From: RPQJ01 sp046347155
GTDB lineage: Bacteria; Pseudomonadota; Gammaproteobacteria; Steroidobacterales; Steroidobacteraceae
Direction of reading: 5' to 3'
NCBI GenBank assembly: GCA_046347155.1
Contig: JAXMGT010000002.1
Location: 744,001 to 808,000, forward strand
DNA: 64,000 bases
A program made the translations under genes and the position numbers. The notes beneath the pieces are model-generated. The model made no database searches. It was not told the origin of the DNA and worked only from the letters and a program-made list of their open reading frames with translations. Position 1 is the stretch's first letter; each line of letters begins with the position of its first letter. Positions 49,779 to 57,909 of the stretch are shown piece by piece.

Positions 49779-51497
49779 ATGCCCGATCGTCCCCGTGCAT
49801 CGCTGCTCGACGGCATCGAGCGGCTCGGCAACAGGCTGCCCGAGCCGCCGATACTCTTCTGCTGGCTCGCGTTCATCGTCGTGCTCGCGTCGGCGCTGGG
49901 TGCCACCCTCGGGTGGACCGTGCAGCCCCTGAAGCCGGTGGTCGCGAACGGGCCCGACGGCCTCGGCATCTCGCTGGTCGCGTCCGGAGCGGCGATCGAG
50001 CCGCGCAGCCTGCTCACGGCCGACGGGCTCTACTTCATGTTTTCGTCGATGCTCCGCAACTTCGCGGCGATGCCGGCGCTGCCGCTGGTGTTCGCGTCGA
50101 TGCTGGGCATCGGCCTCGCCGAGAAGTTCGGGTTCTTCTCTGCGCTGATGCGCCAGCTCGCGATCGTCACGCCGGCGCGGCTGCTCACCCCGGTGATCGT
50201 GTTCATCGGCGCCAACAGCTCGATCGCGAGCGACGCCGGCTACGTGATCCTGCCCCCGCTCGCGGCGGCGCTCTACCTCGCGGCGGGCCGACACCCGGTC
50301 GCCGGACTCGCGGCGGCGTTCTGCGGCGTGGCCGGTGGCTTCGGCGGGGGCCTGTTCCCGACCGGCGGTGACGGCGTGCTCACCGGTTTCGCGCAGGAAG
50401 CCGCGCACGTCGTCGACCCGTCCTACTCGGTGACGATCCTGCACAACTTCTATTTCAAGGCGGTCTCGGCGGTGGTCGTGACGGCGGCGGGCTGGTGGGT
50501 GACCGACCGCGTCGTCGAGCCGCGCCTCGCGCGGCTGCACCCGGGCGATGCCCGAACCGGCGTTGGCGCGGCCGTGGACATGACGCTCGCGCCGGGGGAA
50601 CGTCGGGCGCTGCGCTGGTCGCTCGCGACGATGGCGAGCGTGCTCGCGGTGTTCGCGGTGTTGATCTGGGCGCCGGGGTCGCCGCTGCACGGCCCCGGAC
50701 AGCCGACGCTCGCGAACGGCCGCGTGCTGCTGCATCAGCCGGTCGAGGTCGCGCCGGCCGGTGCGGTCGTCGCCGAGGACGCAACGGCGCTCGCACGCGA
50801 GCCGCTGACCGTGGTGGCGGACGGCGCCGGACGGCTCGTCGAGTCGCCCGGGCCGCGCTGGTCGCAGGTGATCGTGCCGATGATCCTGCTCGCGTTCCTG
50901 CTGCCCGGGATCGTCTACGGCCGGATGACCGGGGCGCTCAAGAGCCAGGCGGACTTCGTCGCAGCGCTGAACCACGGCATCCGCTCGATCGTGCCGGTGC
51001 TCGTGATCCTGTTCTTCCTCGCGCAGTTCGTGAATTATTTCGCGTACTCGCAGATGGACCGGATGATCGCCTACGCGGGCGGTGCACTGCTCTACGACGC
51101 GGCGCTCCCGATCCCGCTGCTGATCGTGCTGTTCGTGCTGGTGGTGATAATCGGCGATTTCGCGATGAGCGGGATGCTCTCGAAGTTCGGCGTGCTCGCA
51201 CCGATCTTCGTGCCCATGTTCATGATCGTCGGCATGAGCCCGGAGCTCACGACCGCGGCCTACCGGATCGGCGACTCGGTCGTGAACATCGTCACGCCGC
51301 TGAATTCCTACATGCTGATCGTGCTCGCGGTGCTGCAGCGCTACCGGCCGGCCGCGGGCCTCGGCACGCTGATCTCCCTGATGGTCCCGTACTCGTTGGC
51401 GCTCGGAGCCGCGTGGACCGCGCTGCTGGTCCTGTGGTTCTTCACCGGGCTGCCGCTCGGCCCGACCGCGCCGCTCGGTTACGTGCCGGGCGGCTGA
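49779..51497 (+). CDS. AbgT-family transporter (p-aminobenzoyl-glutamate type)
   Basis: 572 aa, ten or more transmembrane segments. AbgT marks: an N-terminal RLGNRLPEPPILFCWLAFIVV, LTADGLYFMFSSMLRNF, NSSIASDAGYVILPPLAAALY, and the C-terminal FAMSGMLSKFGVLAPIFVPMF and GDSVVNIVTPLNSYMLIVL. Family members import p-aminobenzoyl-glutamate or export sulfonamides. Sigma70-like promoter with the ATG at the predicted start site. Its 3' end overlaps the convergent GNAT gene by 19 nt. Confidence 0.93.
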   Translation: MPDRPRASLLDGIERLGNRLPEPPILFCWLAFIVVLASALGATLGWTVQPLKPVVANGPDGLGISLVASGAAIEPRSLLTADGLYFMFSSMLRNFAAMPALPLVFASMLGIGLAEKFGFFSALMRQLAIVTPARLLTPVIVFIGANSSIASDAGYVILPPLAAALYLAAGRHPVAGLAAAFCGVAGGFGGGLFPTGGDGVLTGFAQEAAHVVDPSYSVTILHNFYFKAVSAVVVTAAGWWVTDRVVEPRLARLHPGDARTGVGAAVDMTLAPGERRALRWSLATMASVLAVFAVLIWAPGSPLHGPGQPTLANGRVLLHQPVEVAPAGAVVAEDATALAREPLTVVADGAGRLVESPGPRWSQVIVPMILLAFLLPGIVYGRMTGALKSQADFVAALNHGIRSIVPVLVILFFLAQFVNYFAYSQMDRMIAYAGGALLYDAALPIPLLIVLFVLVVIIGDFAMSGMLSKFGVLAPIFVPMFMIVGMSPELTTAAYRIGDSVVNIVTPLNSYMLIVLAVLQRYRPAAGLGTLISLMVPYSLALGAAWTALLVLWFFTGLPLGPTAPLGYVPGG

Positions 51498-52060
51498 GCG
51501 TCGGGCGAGCGCGCGTCGGCAGGGCGGCCCGCCACCGGTCGCGCCATCACGAAGTCGCGCTGCGGGTCGTCGCCCACCGGGAACACCTGTTCGCCGACCG
51601 CGACGAAGCCGTACTTGCCATAGAACGCGATCGCGCGCGGGTTGTGCTCCCACACGCCGAGCCACGCAACGTCCGAACCGCGGGCGGCGAGTTCATCGAG
51701 GCAGGCCTGCATCAGCCGCTGCGCGACGCCTCGCCCGTGGCATTCGCCCGCGACGTAGAGACGCTGGATCTCGCCCGGCGCCGAGCCGACGACACCCCGC
51801 GGCGGCGGGCCCCAGCGCAATTGCGCGTAGCCCACCAGCCGTCCGTGCCGCTCGCAGACGAAAGTCGCGCGTCGCGGGTCCGAGATCTCGCGGGCCTGGA
51901 TCGATTCGCCGTAGCTGTCGCGGCAGTGCCGCGCCATGTTTTCCGGCGTATTCACCGCTGCGAACGCCTCGCGGAAGACGCGCTCGGCGAGTTCGGCGAG
52001 GCTGCGCGCGTCGCCCGGCTGTGCCCGGCGGACGACGTCAGACGTCACCTCTGCCTCCAC
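51479..52060 (-). CDS. GNAT N-acetyltransferase
   Basis: 193 aa with GTG start. Acetyl-CoA loop in EIQRLYVAGECHGRGVAQRLM (Q/R-x-x-G-x-A), followed by VWEHNPRAIAFYGKYGF, a standard GNAT C-terminal strand-helix. Not closely like the GNAT at 33214. The last residues (ADARSPDAQPPGT) overlap the 3' end of the AbgT gene. Substrate unknown. Confidence 0.88.
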   Translation of the reverse strand: MEAEVTSDVVRRAQPGDARSLAELAERVFREAFAAVNTPENMARHCRDSYGESIQAREISDPRRATFVCERHGRLVGYAQLRWGPPPRGVVGSAPGEIQRLYVAGECHGRGVAQRLMQACLDELAARGSDVAWLGVWEHNPRAIAFYGKYGFVAVGEQVFPVGDDPQRDFVMARPVAGRPADARSPDAQPPGT

Positions 52061-52161
52061 GTCACGGCCGTGCGGGCCGGGCGGCGACCGGATCGCGGGC
52101 AGGGCGGGGCGGAGCGTGCGCCGCCGGCGCGATGGCTTGCTCCCCGGCCAACGTCGTGATG

Positions 52162-52167
52162 TAGCAT
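52162..52167 (+). promoter_or_regulatory. Putative -10 box upstream of the 52187 gene
   Basis: TAGCAT lies 19 nt before the ATG; GGGGGTGG between them can serve as ribosome-binding site. Confidence 0.3.
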
Positions 52168-52186
52168 CGACGCCGGGGGTGGTTCA

Positions 52187-52699
52187 ATGAACCTCAATGA
52201 CATCGCGGCGCTGGCCGAGATCCTGAACGCCGTCGGCGTGATCGTGACGCTCGTCATCCTGATCGTGTCGATACGCCAGAACACGCGGTCGCAGAGGGCC
52301 GTGGCGGTCGATTCGCTGGCCGCCGGCATCGCGGCGATCAACGTGCCCGCGATCGAGTCCCCGGCCGTCGGGTCGGCACTCGAGCGGACCCTGGCCGACT
52401 GGTCTGCGGCAACGCGGGAAGAGCGCATCATTTCCCATTATTTCCTGTTTTCGTTCTTCAAGCTCAGCGAGAACGCCTGGTACCAGCAGCGGCAGGGCAT
52501 CCTCGACCACGAGCAGTGGGTCGGCTGGGAGCGCGGTGTCCGGAAGTTCTATCACAGCAGGGGCGTGCGCGAGGTCTGGTGGCCGAGCCGCCACAACGCG
52601 TACTCCGCGCAGTTCCAGGACTACCTCAGTACGACGACCGAGCCGTCGGACTTCGGCGGCTTGTCCGAGCTGTTCTCGGGTCGATCGTCGGGCGGGTGA
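52187..52699 (+). CDS. Hypothetical membrane-anchored protein
   Basis: 170 aa. One N-terminal transmembrane helix (ILNAVGVIVTLVILIVSI) with R-x-N after it, then a soluble helical part with aromatic residues (HYFLFSFFKLSENAWYQQRQG, DHEQWVGWERGVRKFY). The layout, one helix followed by a helical sensor-like domain, resembles many unnamed environmental proteobacterial proteins. Function unknown; ATG start with a GGGGGTGG site. Confidence 0.6.
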   Translation: MNLNDIAALAEILNAVGVIVTLVILIVSIRQNTRSQRAVAVDSLAAGIAAINVPAIESPAVGSALERTLADWSAATREERIISHYFLFSFFKLSENAWYQQRQGILDHEQWVGWERGVRKFYHSRGVREVWWPSRHNAYSAQFQDYLSTTTEPSDFGGLSELFSGRSSGG

Positions 52700-52765
52700 G
52701 CGGCCGTCGCCGGGTTCGTGCGACGGCGGGCCCCATTGTTCCCCGTGAATCCGGCGGTCGCGTCG

Positions 52766-53257
52766 TCAGTTCGACGCCGAGCCCAGGTCGCCGCACATGC
52801 CGCCGATGATGAGCCAGTCCGGCCCCACCTTCATCCACGTGTGCGTGATCTTGCGTTCCCGGCCCTGGCCCTCGACGCGGCCGTCCGGGTAGGTGTCGAC
52901 GCGCGTGAAGCGGTAGTGGACGACGACGACGTCGCCGAAATCCTGCGCACCTTCGTGCACCAGGTTGGCATCCACCTTGATGTGCTCGTCCCGGATCTTG
53001 CGCACCCAGTCGCCGATCCCGGACTTGCCGAGCGGGTGCGGCTGGTCGCAGGGCCAGCCGATGAAGCGCGCGTCCCAGAGCGTGACGTAGTTTTCGACGT
53101 CGCCGGCGGCGACGTAGCGCCAGTACTCGGCCTCGCGCTGCCACACCTGCGTGACGTTGGCCGACTCGGCCGCCGGTGCAGTGGTCGGGGCAGGCGCCGG
53201 CAGGGCGTTGCCCATTGCGAGCGCGAGAACCAGGGCGGCAAGCGATTTGCGGATCAT
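52766..53257 (-). CDS. Exported NTF2-like (SnoaL/DUF4440-type) protein
   Basis: 163 aa with signal peptide (LAALVLALAMGNALPAPA). The mature part is a cone-shaped NTF2-like fold: QREAEYWRYVAAGDVENYVTLWDARFIGWP, GDWVRKIRD, DFGDVVVVHYRFTRVD and KITHTWMKVGPDWLIIGGMCGD. Such proteins are ketosteroid-isomerase-like ligand binders or enzymes; function unknown here. It is convergent with the 52187 gene. Confidence 0.8.
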   Translation of the reverse strand: MIRKSLAALVLALAMGNALPAPAPTTAPAAESANVTQVWQREAEYWRYVAAGDVENYVTLWDARFIGWPCDQPHPLGKSGIGDWVRKIRDEHIKVDANLVHEGAQDFGDVVVVHYRFTRVDTYPDGRVEGQGRERKITHTWMKVGPDWLIIGGMCGDLGSASN

Positions 53258-53459
53258 CGTCGAGTCTCCACGCGCGGCGGGTCCTGGTGGCCCGTTACGG
53301 CCATAGCGTGCACGATACAGGTCACGGGGTTATCGTTGGCCGCAAGATCGGCCGCTCGGATACGCAACGGAAGCGCTGCGGCGCAGCAAGAGTGCGCCGA
53401 TCGGGCGCAGGGCGGATGTCCGTTAACGGCCAGGAACGGACGTTCAGCGCGGGGAACAA
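53258..53459. other. Non-coding stretch with a short inverted repeat
   Basis: No convincing gene in about 200 nt between the NTF2-like gene and a doubtful small ORF. At 53418-53441 an inverted repeat GTCCGTT/AACGGAC with a 10-nt loop stands out; a weakly similar 29-nt segment (about 17 of 29 bases) recurs at 53702-53730, so the two bracket the small ORF. They may be remnants of a dispersed intergenic repeat. Confidence 0.4.
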
Positions 53460-53693
53460 ATGGATACTTTCACGCGGCTGCGTAGGTGGGCGAACCGAGA
53501 TGACGGGCGGCTTTACTGCGCGAACAACAGGTCACTCGGCGCGATGGAGACGGTGGGCCTGTTGTTGTTTATCGCGGCACTCATCCTGTGGCAACTTCAC
53601 GTAAAGGCTGGCATCGGAAGCGCTTGGGCCTACTCCTCGGGCGTTCTTGGTCTTGCACTGGCGATCGTAGGCGCGGCTCGTTCACGCTCATAA
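53460..53693 (+). CDS. Doubtful small membrane ORF
   Basis: 77 aa if started at the ATG at 53460 (GGGGAA just before it), or 49 aa from the ATG at 53544. The C-terminal part has two hydrophobic segments (VGLLLFIAALILW and YSSGVLGLALAIVG) separated by a short turn, typical of a small hairpin membrane protein. The first 28 residues look like chance translation of the repeat-bearing region. Bracketed by two similar short repeats. No homologue recognised. Confidence 0.3.
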   Translation: MDTFTRLRRWANRDDGRLYCANNRSLGAMETVGLLLFIAALILWQLHVKAGIGSAWAYSSGVLGLALAIVGAARSRS

Positions 53694-53793
53694 CTTCTCG
53701 CTGGCCGCTCCGGGTCGAAAGCCGACTGTCAGACTCCATTAGCCCAATGCCCGCAGTATGTGAATCGCTCGCCAAGACCCGGAGTGCTTCGAA

Positions 53794-54315
53794 ATGAATA
53801 ACCATCGACTGGCCACCTTCGCCGCAACCTGCCTGGTGGTCGGCGGCCTGTTGGGCCTCGCCGGGTCTTTCGCACCGCCGCCTGTCCGCGGCATTGCGTG
53901 GGGTCTCGACGGCACGGCGCTCGTCATGGGCGCGCTCCTGCTCGCGGTGCACCACCTGAAGCGGGGCAACGAGCTGCTGGCGGCCGGGTTCCTCACGTTC
54001 GTGGCCGGCCAGACCCTGGTCGTTTCGAGTTCCGCAATGGACCTCGCGGCCAGCTCGCCGTCGTTCGGTGCGGGCGTCGGGCTCTGGGCGGCCGGGCTGG
54101 CGCTGGTCAGCGCCACGCCGTTCATGCCGATGTTCGTGAGAGCCACGGGTGCGATCGCGTCCGTGATGTTCGCCATCGTCGCGCTGCAAATCTTCGGCGG
54201 TACGGCGCTCACGCCGCTCTCGAAGCCGTTGCCCTTCAACGCGTACCCGCTTTTCGTGATGACGCTGTTCGGCTGGGCGTGGGTACACTACCGCCGCGCC
54301 AGGGATACGGCCTGA
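53794..54315 (+). CDS. Hypothetical integral membrane protein
   Basis: 173 aa, about five to six predicted helices (TFAATCLVVGGLLGLAGSF, GTALVMGALLLAV, AAGFLTFVAGQTLVV, AGVGLWAAGLALVS, IASVMFAIVALQIFG and a C-terminal FVMTLFGWAWVHY). A CCCGGAG purine site is 9 nt before the ATG. No motif pointing to a function. Its codon use and GC content are somewhat lower than neighbouring core genes, fitting accessory origin. Alone, 50 nt before the patatin gene. Confidence 0.55.
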   Translation: MNNHRLATFAATCLVVGGLLGLAGSFAPPPVRGIAWGLDGTALVMGALLLAVHHLKRGNELLAAGFLTFVAGQTLVVSSSAMDLAASSPSFGAGVGLWAAGLALVSATPFMPMFVRATGAIASVMFAIVALQIFGGTALTPLSKPLPFNAYPLFVMTLFGWAWVHYRRARDTA

Positions 54316-54365
54316 CCCAGCGGTCCCGCTGAGGATCGGCAGGGCGCGGTTGCTGCGACTCGACG

Positions 54366-55538
54366 ATGATGCCCATGCGACCACTGCTGGTGTTCTTCGC
54401 CGCCGTATTGGCCGGCTGCACCGCCGCACCTACGCGGCTCGATCCGCTTCCGCAGGACTACGCGGAGGATGCCCGGGTTCCCGGCATCCCCGGTGCTCGC
54501 TACTGGGGCGACGAACGCCCGCCGGGGTTCGACAGCTGGGAGAAACTCGACCGCGCCCAGCTGGCCGCCAACTACGGCGGCATCATGGACCGCCCGCACG
54601 CGTACCTCGCGCTTTCGGGCGGCGGCTCGGACGGTGCGTTCGGCGCCGGCCTGCTCGTCGGCTGGACGGAACACGGGAACCGGCCGGAGTTCACGATCGT
54701 GACGGGCGTCAGCACGGGTGCGCTGATCGCGCCGTTCGCGTTCCTGGGTCCGAAGTACGACGCGACGTTGAAGCGCCTCTACACGGAGACGTCGACCCGG
54801 GACATCGTCGAGCGGCGGAGCCTGCTCGACATCGTTCGCAACGACTCCGCCGCCAGTTCGGCGCCGCTGCGTACGCTGCTCGAGCGTTACGTCGACGACG
54901 CGGTGATCGCCGAACTCGCCGCCGAGTCGGCGCGCGGCCGTTCGCTGCTCATCGGCACGACCGACCTCGACACCGCACGGCCCGTGACGTGGAACATAAC
55001 GCGCATTGCGGCCAGCGGACTGCCGAGCGCGAAGAAGCTGATCCACGACATCCTGCTCGCCTCGGCGTCGATACCCGGCATCTTTCCGCCGGTGATGCTC
55101 GACGTCGAAGCCCGCGGGCGCATCTACCAGGAGATGCACGTCGACGGCGGCGTGACGGCGCAGGTGTTCATTTACCCCTCCGGTCTCGACTGGCGCACGG
55201 TCGAACGCAAGCTCGGCATCGAGGGGCGGGCCGACGTGTACGTCATCAACAATTCGCGCGACCTGTTGCCCTGGGAGACGGTGCCGCGTCGGGTCGTCCC
55301 GATCCTCATGCGCTCGGTCGATTCGCTGATCCGCACGCAGGGGATTGGAGACCTCGCGCAGATCTACCTGCTCACGCAACGCGACGGGTTGAACTTCCAC
55401 CTCGCCTACATCCCGTCGTCGTTCACGGCCGAGCCGACCGAGAAGTTCGACCCGGTCTACATGCGCAAGCTCTTCCAGCTGGGGTACGAGCGGGCCAGGG
55501 CCGGCTATCCGTGGACGCTGGGGCCGGAGCGAAACTGA
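54366..55538 (+). CDS. Patatin-like phospholipase, lipoprotein
   Basis: 390 aa. Signal peptide with lipobox LAGC (LVFFAAVLAGCTAAP), so lipid-anchored through Cys after processing by Lgt. Patatin domain: oxyanion glycine run ALSGGGSDGAFGAGLL, nucleophile elbow GVSTG and the catalytic Asp in VDGGV (HVDGGVTAQVFI). Ser-Asp dyad complete. Probable outer-membrane or periplasmic phospholipase A or lipid hydrolase. No partner gene nearby. Confidence 0.9.
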   Translation: MMPMRPLLVFFAAVLAGCTAAPTRLDPLPQDYAEDARVPGIPGARYWGDERPPGFDSWEKLDRAQLAANYGGIMDRPHAYLALSGGGSDGAFGAGLLVGWTEHGNRPEFTIVTGVSTGALIAPFAFLGPKYDATLKRLYTETSTRDIVERRSLLDIVRNDSAASSAPLRTLLERYVDDAVIAELAAESARGRSLLIGTTDLDTARPVTWNITRIAASGLPSAKKLIHDILLASASIPGIFPPVMLDVEARGRIYQEMHVDGGVTAQVFIYPSGLDWRTVERKLGIEGRADVYVINNSRDLLPWETVPRRVVPILMRSVDSLIRTQGIGDLAQIYLLTQRDGLNFHLAYIPSSFTAEPTEKFDPVYMRKLFQLGYERARAGYPWTLGPERN

Positions 55539-55595
55539 ACGCGACCCGCGGAGCGCGCAGGCCGATGGACGGCACGCGACGCGACGCAGGGTTGG

Positions 55596-55721
55596 TCAGT
55601 TGTCTTCTTCGGCGGCTTCCGGTTCCGACTGCCGCGCCAGCCAGCGCATCGCACCGTAGTGGATCGCGGCGATGATTGCGCCGACGCCGAGCACGAGCAG
55701 CAGGGGCAACCACCAGTTCAT
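55596..55721 (-). CDS. 41-aa single-pass membrane microprotein
   Basis: Short ORF starting ATG at 55721: MNWWLPLLLVLGVGAIIAAI forms one transmembrane helix, then HYGAMRWLARQSEP and an acidic end (EAAEEDN). The gap between the flanking genes fits it and a TAGACT box lies 6 nt before the ATG, as in several other starts here, suggesting a leaderless mRNA. Type-I-like tiny proteins of this kind often bind larger membrane complexes. Function unknown. Confidence 0.55.
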   Translation of the reverse strand: MNWWLPLLLVLGVGAIIAAIHYGAMRWLARQSEPEAAEEDN

Positions 55722-55727
55722 CGGGCG

Positions 55728-55733
55728 AGTCTA
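55728..55733 (-). promoter_or_regulatory. -10-like box placed for a leaderless microprotein mRNA
   Basis: TAGACT on the minus strand, 6 nt before the ATG at 55721. Confidence 0.4.
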
Positions 55734-55755
55734 TCAGCGCGCCTGCGGCGCTGGT

Positions 55756-55761
55756 TACACT
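55756..55761 (+). promoter_or_regulatory. Putative -10 box for the GST-like gene
   Basis: TACACT; a start near 55768 would give a leader of about 31 nt with GTGGAG as ribosome-binding site before the TTG at 55799. Confidence 0.35.
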
Positions 55762-55798
55762 CGCCGTGCCCGATGCCGACCGCTCGTGGAGCCGAACA

Positions 55799-56827
55799 TT
55801 GAGTGATTCCGTGCGTCCCACCGCCGCCTACGAGATCGTCGGCGCGAACGGTTCTCCCTACACGTTGAAGCTGCTGGCGATCCTTCGATATCGGCGGCTG
55901 CCGTACGTCTGGCGGGTCGCCGATCCGGTGTCGCTGCCGGCCGACGAGGCGGGCGCGCTCAGGCTGATGCCGATGCTGCGGCGGCCAGGCGCCGCGACGT
56001 TCGAGTGCGACTCGACGCCGCTCGCGCACTCGCTCGAGGCCGCGCACCCGGGCGTGCGCTCGATCGTGCCGCCGGACCCGGCGGTCGCGTTCCTCTCGCA
56101 CCTGATCGAGGATTTCGCCGACGAGTGGTGCACGAAACTGATGTTCTACTACCGCTGGCACGACGCCGAGGCGTCGCGCTGGGGTGCGCACTTCGTCGTG
56201 ACGGACGTGCGCCCGGACCTGGAGGGCGAGGCTCTGGAGGCGGCAATCTCTACGTTCTACGAGCGCCAGCGCGGACGGCGCGACCTGGTCGGCTGCGGGC
56301 CCGCGAACGGGCCGCTGCTCGAGGCGCACTTCATCGAATGGCTACGCGCGATGGAGCAGCTTGGCGGCCCGGCGCGCTACCTGTTCGGGTCGCGACCGTC
56401 GCTCGCGGACTTCGGGCTCTACGGCCAGCTCTCGCAGCTGGTGCTCGACCCGTGGCCACTGTCAGTCGTGCGCGCGCGGGCGCCCGCCGTCGAAAACTGG
56501 GTGGCCCGGCTCGCGGACGCCTCGGGCGTCGAGGGCGAGTGGGCGACGTCGCCGGTTGGCACGCCGGCGCAGCGTGCGCTGCTCGGGATGGTCGGCCGGG
56601 TCTACCTGCCGTTCCTCGCGGCCAACGCCCGCGCGCTCGCGGCGGGCGAAGCGGCCGTGGCGCTCACGATCGACGGCCACCCATTCGTCCAGCCGGCGTT
56701 CCGGTACCAGGGCAAGTGCTGGCGCGAGATCCAGGAGCGCTGGCGGGCGCTCGACGAGCCGGCGCGCCGCCGCCTCGAACCGCTGCTCGCCGAAACGGGG
56801 TGTCTCGCGCACCTGACGGTCGGCTGA
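55799..56827 (+). CDS. Glutathione S-transferase-like protein
   Basis: 342 aa, longer than a normal GST (about 210). N-terminal thioredoxin-like half: YEIVGANGSPYTLKLLAILRYRRLPYVW with the S-P-Y/T region where glutathione binds, ending in the CDSTPLAHSLE motif (S/T-x-A type). C-terminal helical half: RYLFGSRPSLADFGLYGQL, the canonical 'GxxxSxADxxxY' region. TTG at 55799 is 8 nt after GTGGAG; a GTG at 55811 is also possible. Substrate unknown. 42 nt before lipA. Confidence 0.82.
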   Translation: MSDSVRPTAAYEIVGANGSPYTLKLLAILRYRRLPYVWRVADPVSLPADEAGALRLMPMLRRPGAATFECDSTPLAHSLEAAHPGVRSIVPPDPAVAFLSHLIEDFADEWCTKLMFYYRWHDAEASRWGAHFVVTDVRPDLEGEALEAAISTFYERQRGRRDLVGCGPANGPLLEAHFIEWLRAMEQLGGPARYLFGSRPSLADFGLYGQLSQLVLDPWPLSVVRARAPAVENWVARLADASGVEGEWATSPVGTPAQRALLGMVGRVYLPFLAANARALAAGEAAVALTIDGHPFVQPAFRYQGKCWREIQERWRALDEPARRRLEPLLAETGCLAHLTVG

Positions 56828-56857
56828 CACCCGGCGGCGACCCGTGCCGCGTCACGC

Positions 56858-56863
56858 TAGAAT
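56858..56863 (+). promoter_or_regulatory. -10-like box placed for a leaderless lipA mRNA
   Basis: TAGAAT ends 6 nt before the lipA ATG at 56870, with no Shine-Dalgarno sequence between. Confidence 0.45.
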
Positions 56864-56869
56864 GGCGGC

Positions 56870-57889
56870 ATGACCCGCCTGAAGGACATCCCCGTCGTCG
56901 CCGCGCCGCCGCGCAGCGGCGAGAAGTACGTGACCAGCCAGGGTACGACCGCGATCAAGGACGGCATCAAGTCCCGTGCGAGTTCGGCGCCGCTGCCGTC
57001 CGGACGCAAGCCGGCGTGGCTGCGCGCCCCGATGCCGGGCGGCGAGGGCTTCGACGAGGTTCGTCGCACCGTGCGCGAACACCGGCTCGCGACCGTCTGC
57101 GAGGAGGCCAAGTGCCCGAACATCGGCGAGTGCTGGAGCGCTGGCACCGCGACGATCATGCTGATGGGCGAGGTGTGCACGCGCGCCTGCCGCTTCTGCG
57201 CGGTGGACACCGGCAACCCGCAGGGCTGGCTCGACGAGCAGGAACCCGAGAACGCGGCGCGCAGCGTGCAGCTGATGGGCCTCAAGTACGTCGTGCTCAC
57301 CTCGGTGAACCGTGACGACCTCGAGGACGGCGGCGCCGGGCACTTCGCCGCCTGCGTGCGCGCGATCAAGCGGGTCAACCCGGAGACCGCGGTCGAGGCG
57401 CTGACGCCCGACTTCGAAGGCGTGCTCGACGACGTCGAGACGGTCGTCGACAGCGGGCTCGACGTGTTTGCGCAGAACGTCGAGACGGTGCGGCGGCTCA
57501 CGCACCCGGTCCGCGACCCGCGCGCCTCCTACGAGCAGACGCTCACGGTGCTCGCCCACGCGAAGAAGCACCGCCCGTCGGTGCTCGTGAAGACGAGCCT
57601 GATGCTCGGCCTCGGCGAGACCGATGCCGAGATCCTCGAAACCATGGACGACCTGCGCCGCGCGGGTGTCGACCTGCTCACGCTGGGCCAGTACCTGCGG
57701 CCCACCGTGAACCACCTGCCGGTCGAGCGCTACGTGACGCCGCAGGAGTTCGAGGTCTACCGCGCGGCCGCGCTCGAGCGCGGGTTCGTCGAGTGCGTGG
57801 CCGGGCCGCTGGTGCGCTCGAGCTACCGTGCCGAGCAGGCCCTCGCCCGGAACAACGCGGGACTCGGCACGGGCGGCGTGGCCCGCTGA
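56870..57889 (+). CDS. lipA: Lipoyl synthase
   Basis: Radical-SAM enzyme that inserts two sulfurs into octanoyl groups on lipoyl domains. 339 aa. Auxiliary-cluster cysteines in EEAKCPNIGECW, radical-SAM C-x3-C-x2-C in CTRACRFCAVDTGNP, and the C-terminal RSSY (LVRSSYRAEQ). It is followed by lipB and together they provide lipoyl-GcvH for the gcv operon in this window. Confidence 0.97.
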   Translation: MTRLKDIPVVAAPPRSGEKYVTSQGTTAIKDGIKSRASSAPLPSGRKPAWLRAPMPGGEGFDEVRRTVREHRLATVCEEAKCPNIGECWSAGTATIMLMGEVCTRACRFCAVDTGNPQGWLDEQEPENAARSVQLMGLKYVVLTSVNRDDLEDGGAGHFAACVRAIKRVNPETAVEALTPDFEGVLDDVETVVDSGLDVFAQNVETVRRLTHPVRDPRASYEQTLTVLAHAKKHRPSVLVKTSLMLGLGETDAEILETMDDLRRAGVDLLTLGQYLRPTVNHLPVERYVTPQEFEVYRAAALERGFVECVAGPLVRSSYRAEQALARNNAGLGTGGVAR

Positions 57890-57909
57890 CGCCCGAGCGC
57901 GCAAGGCGC

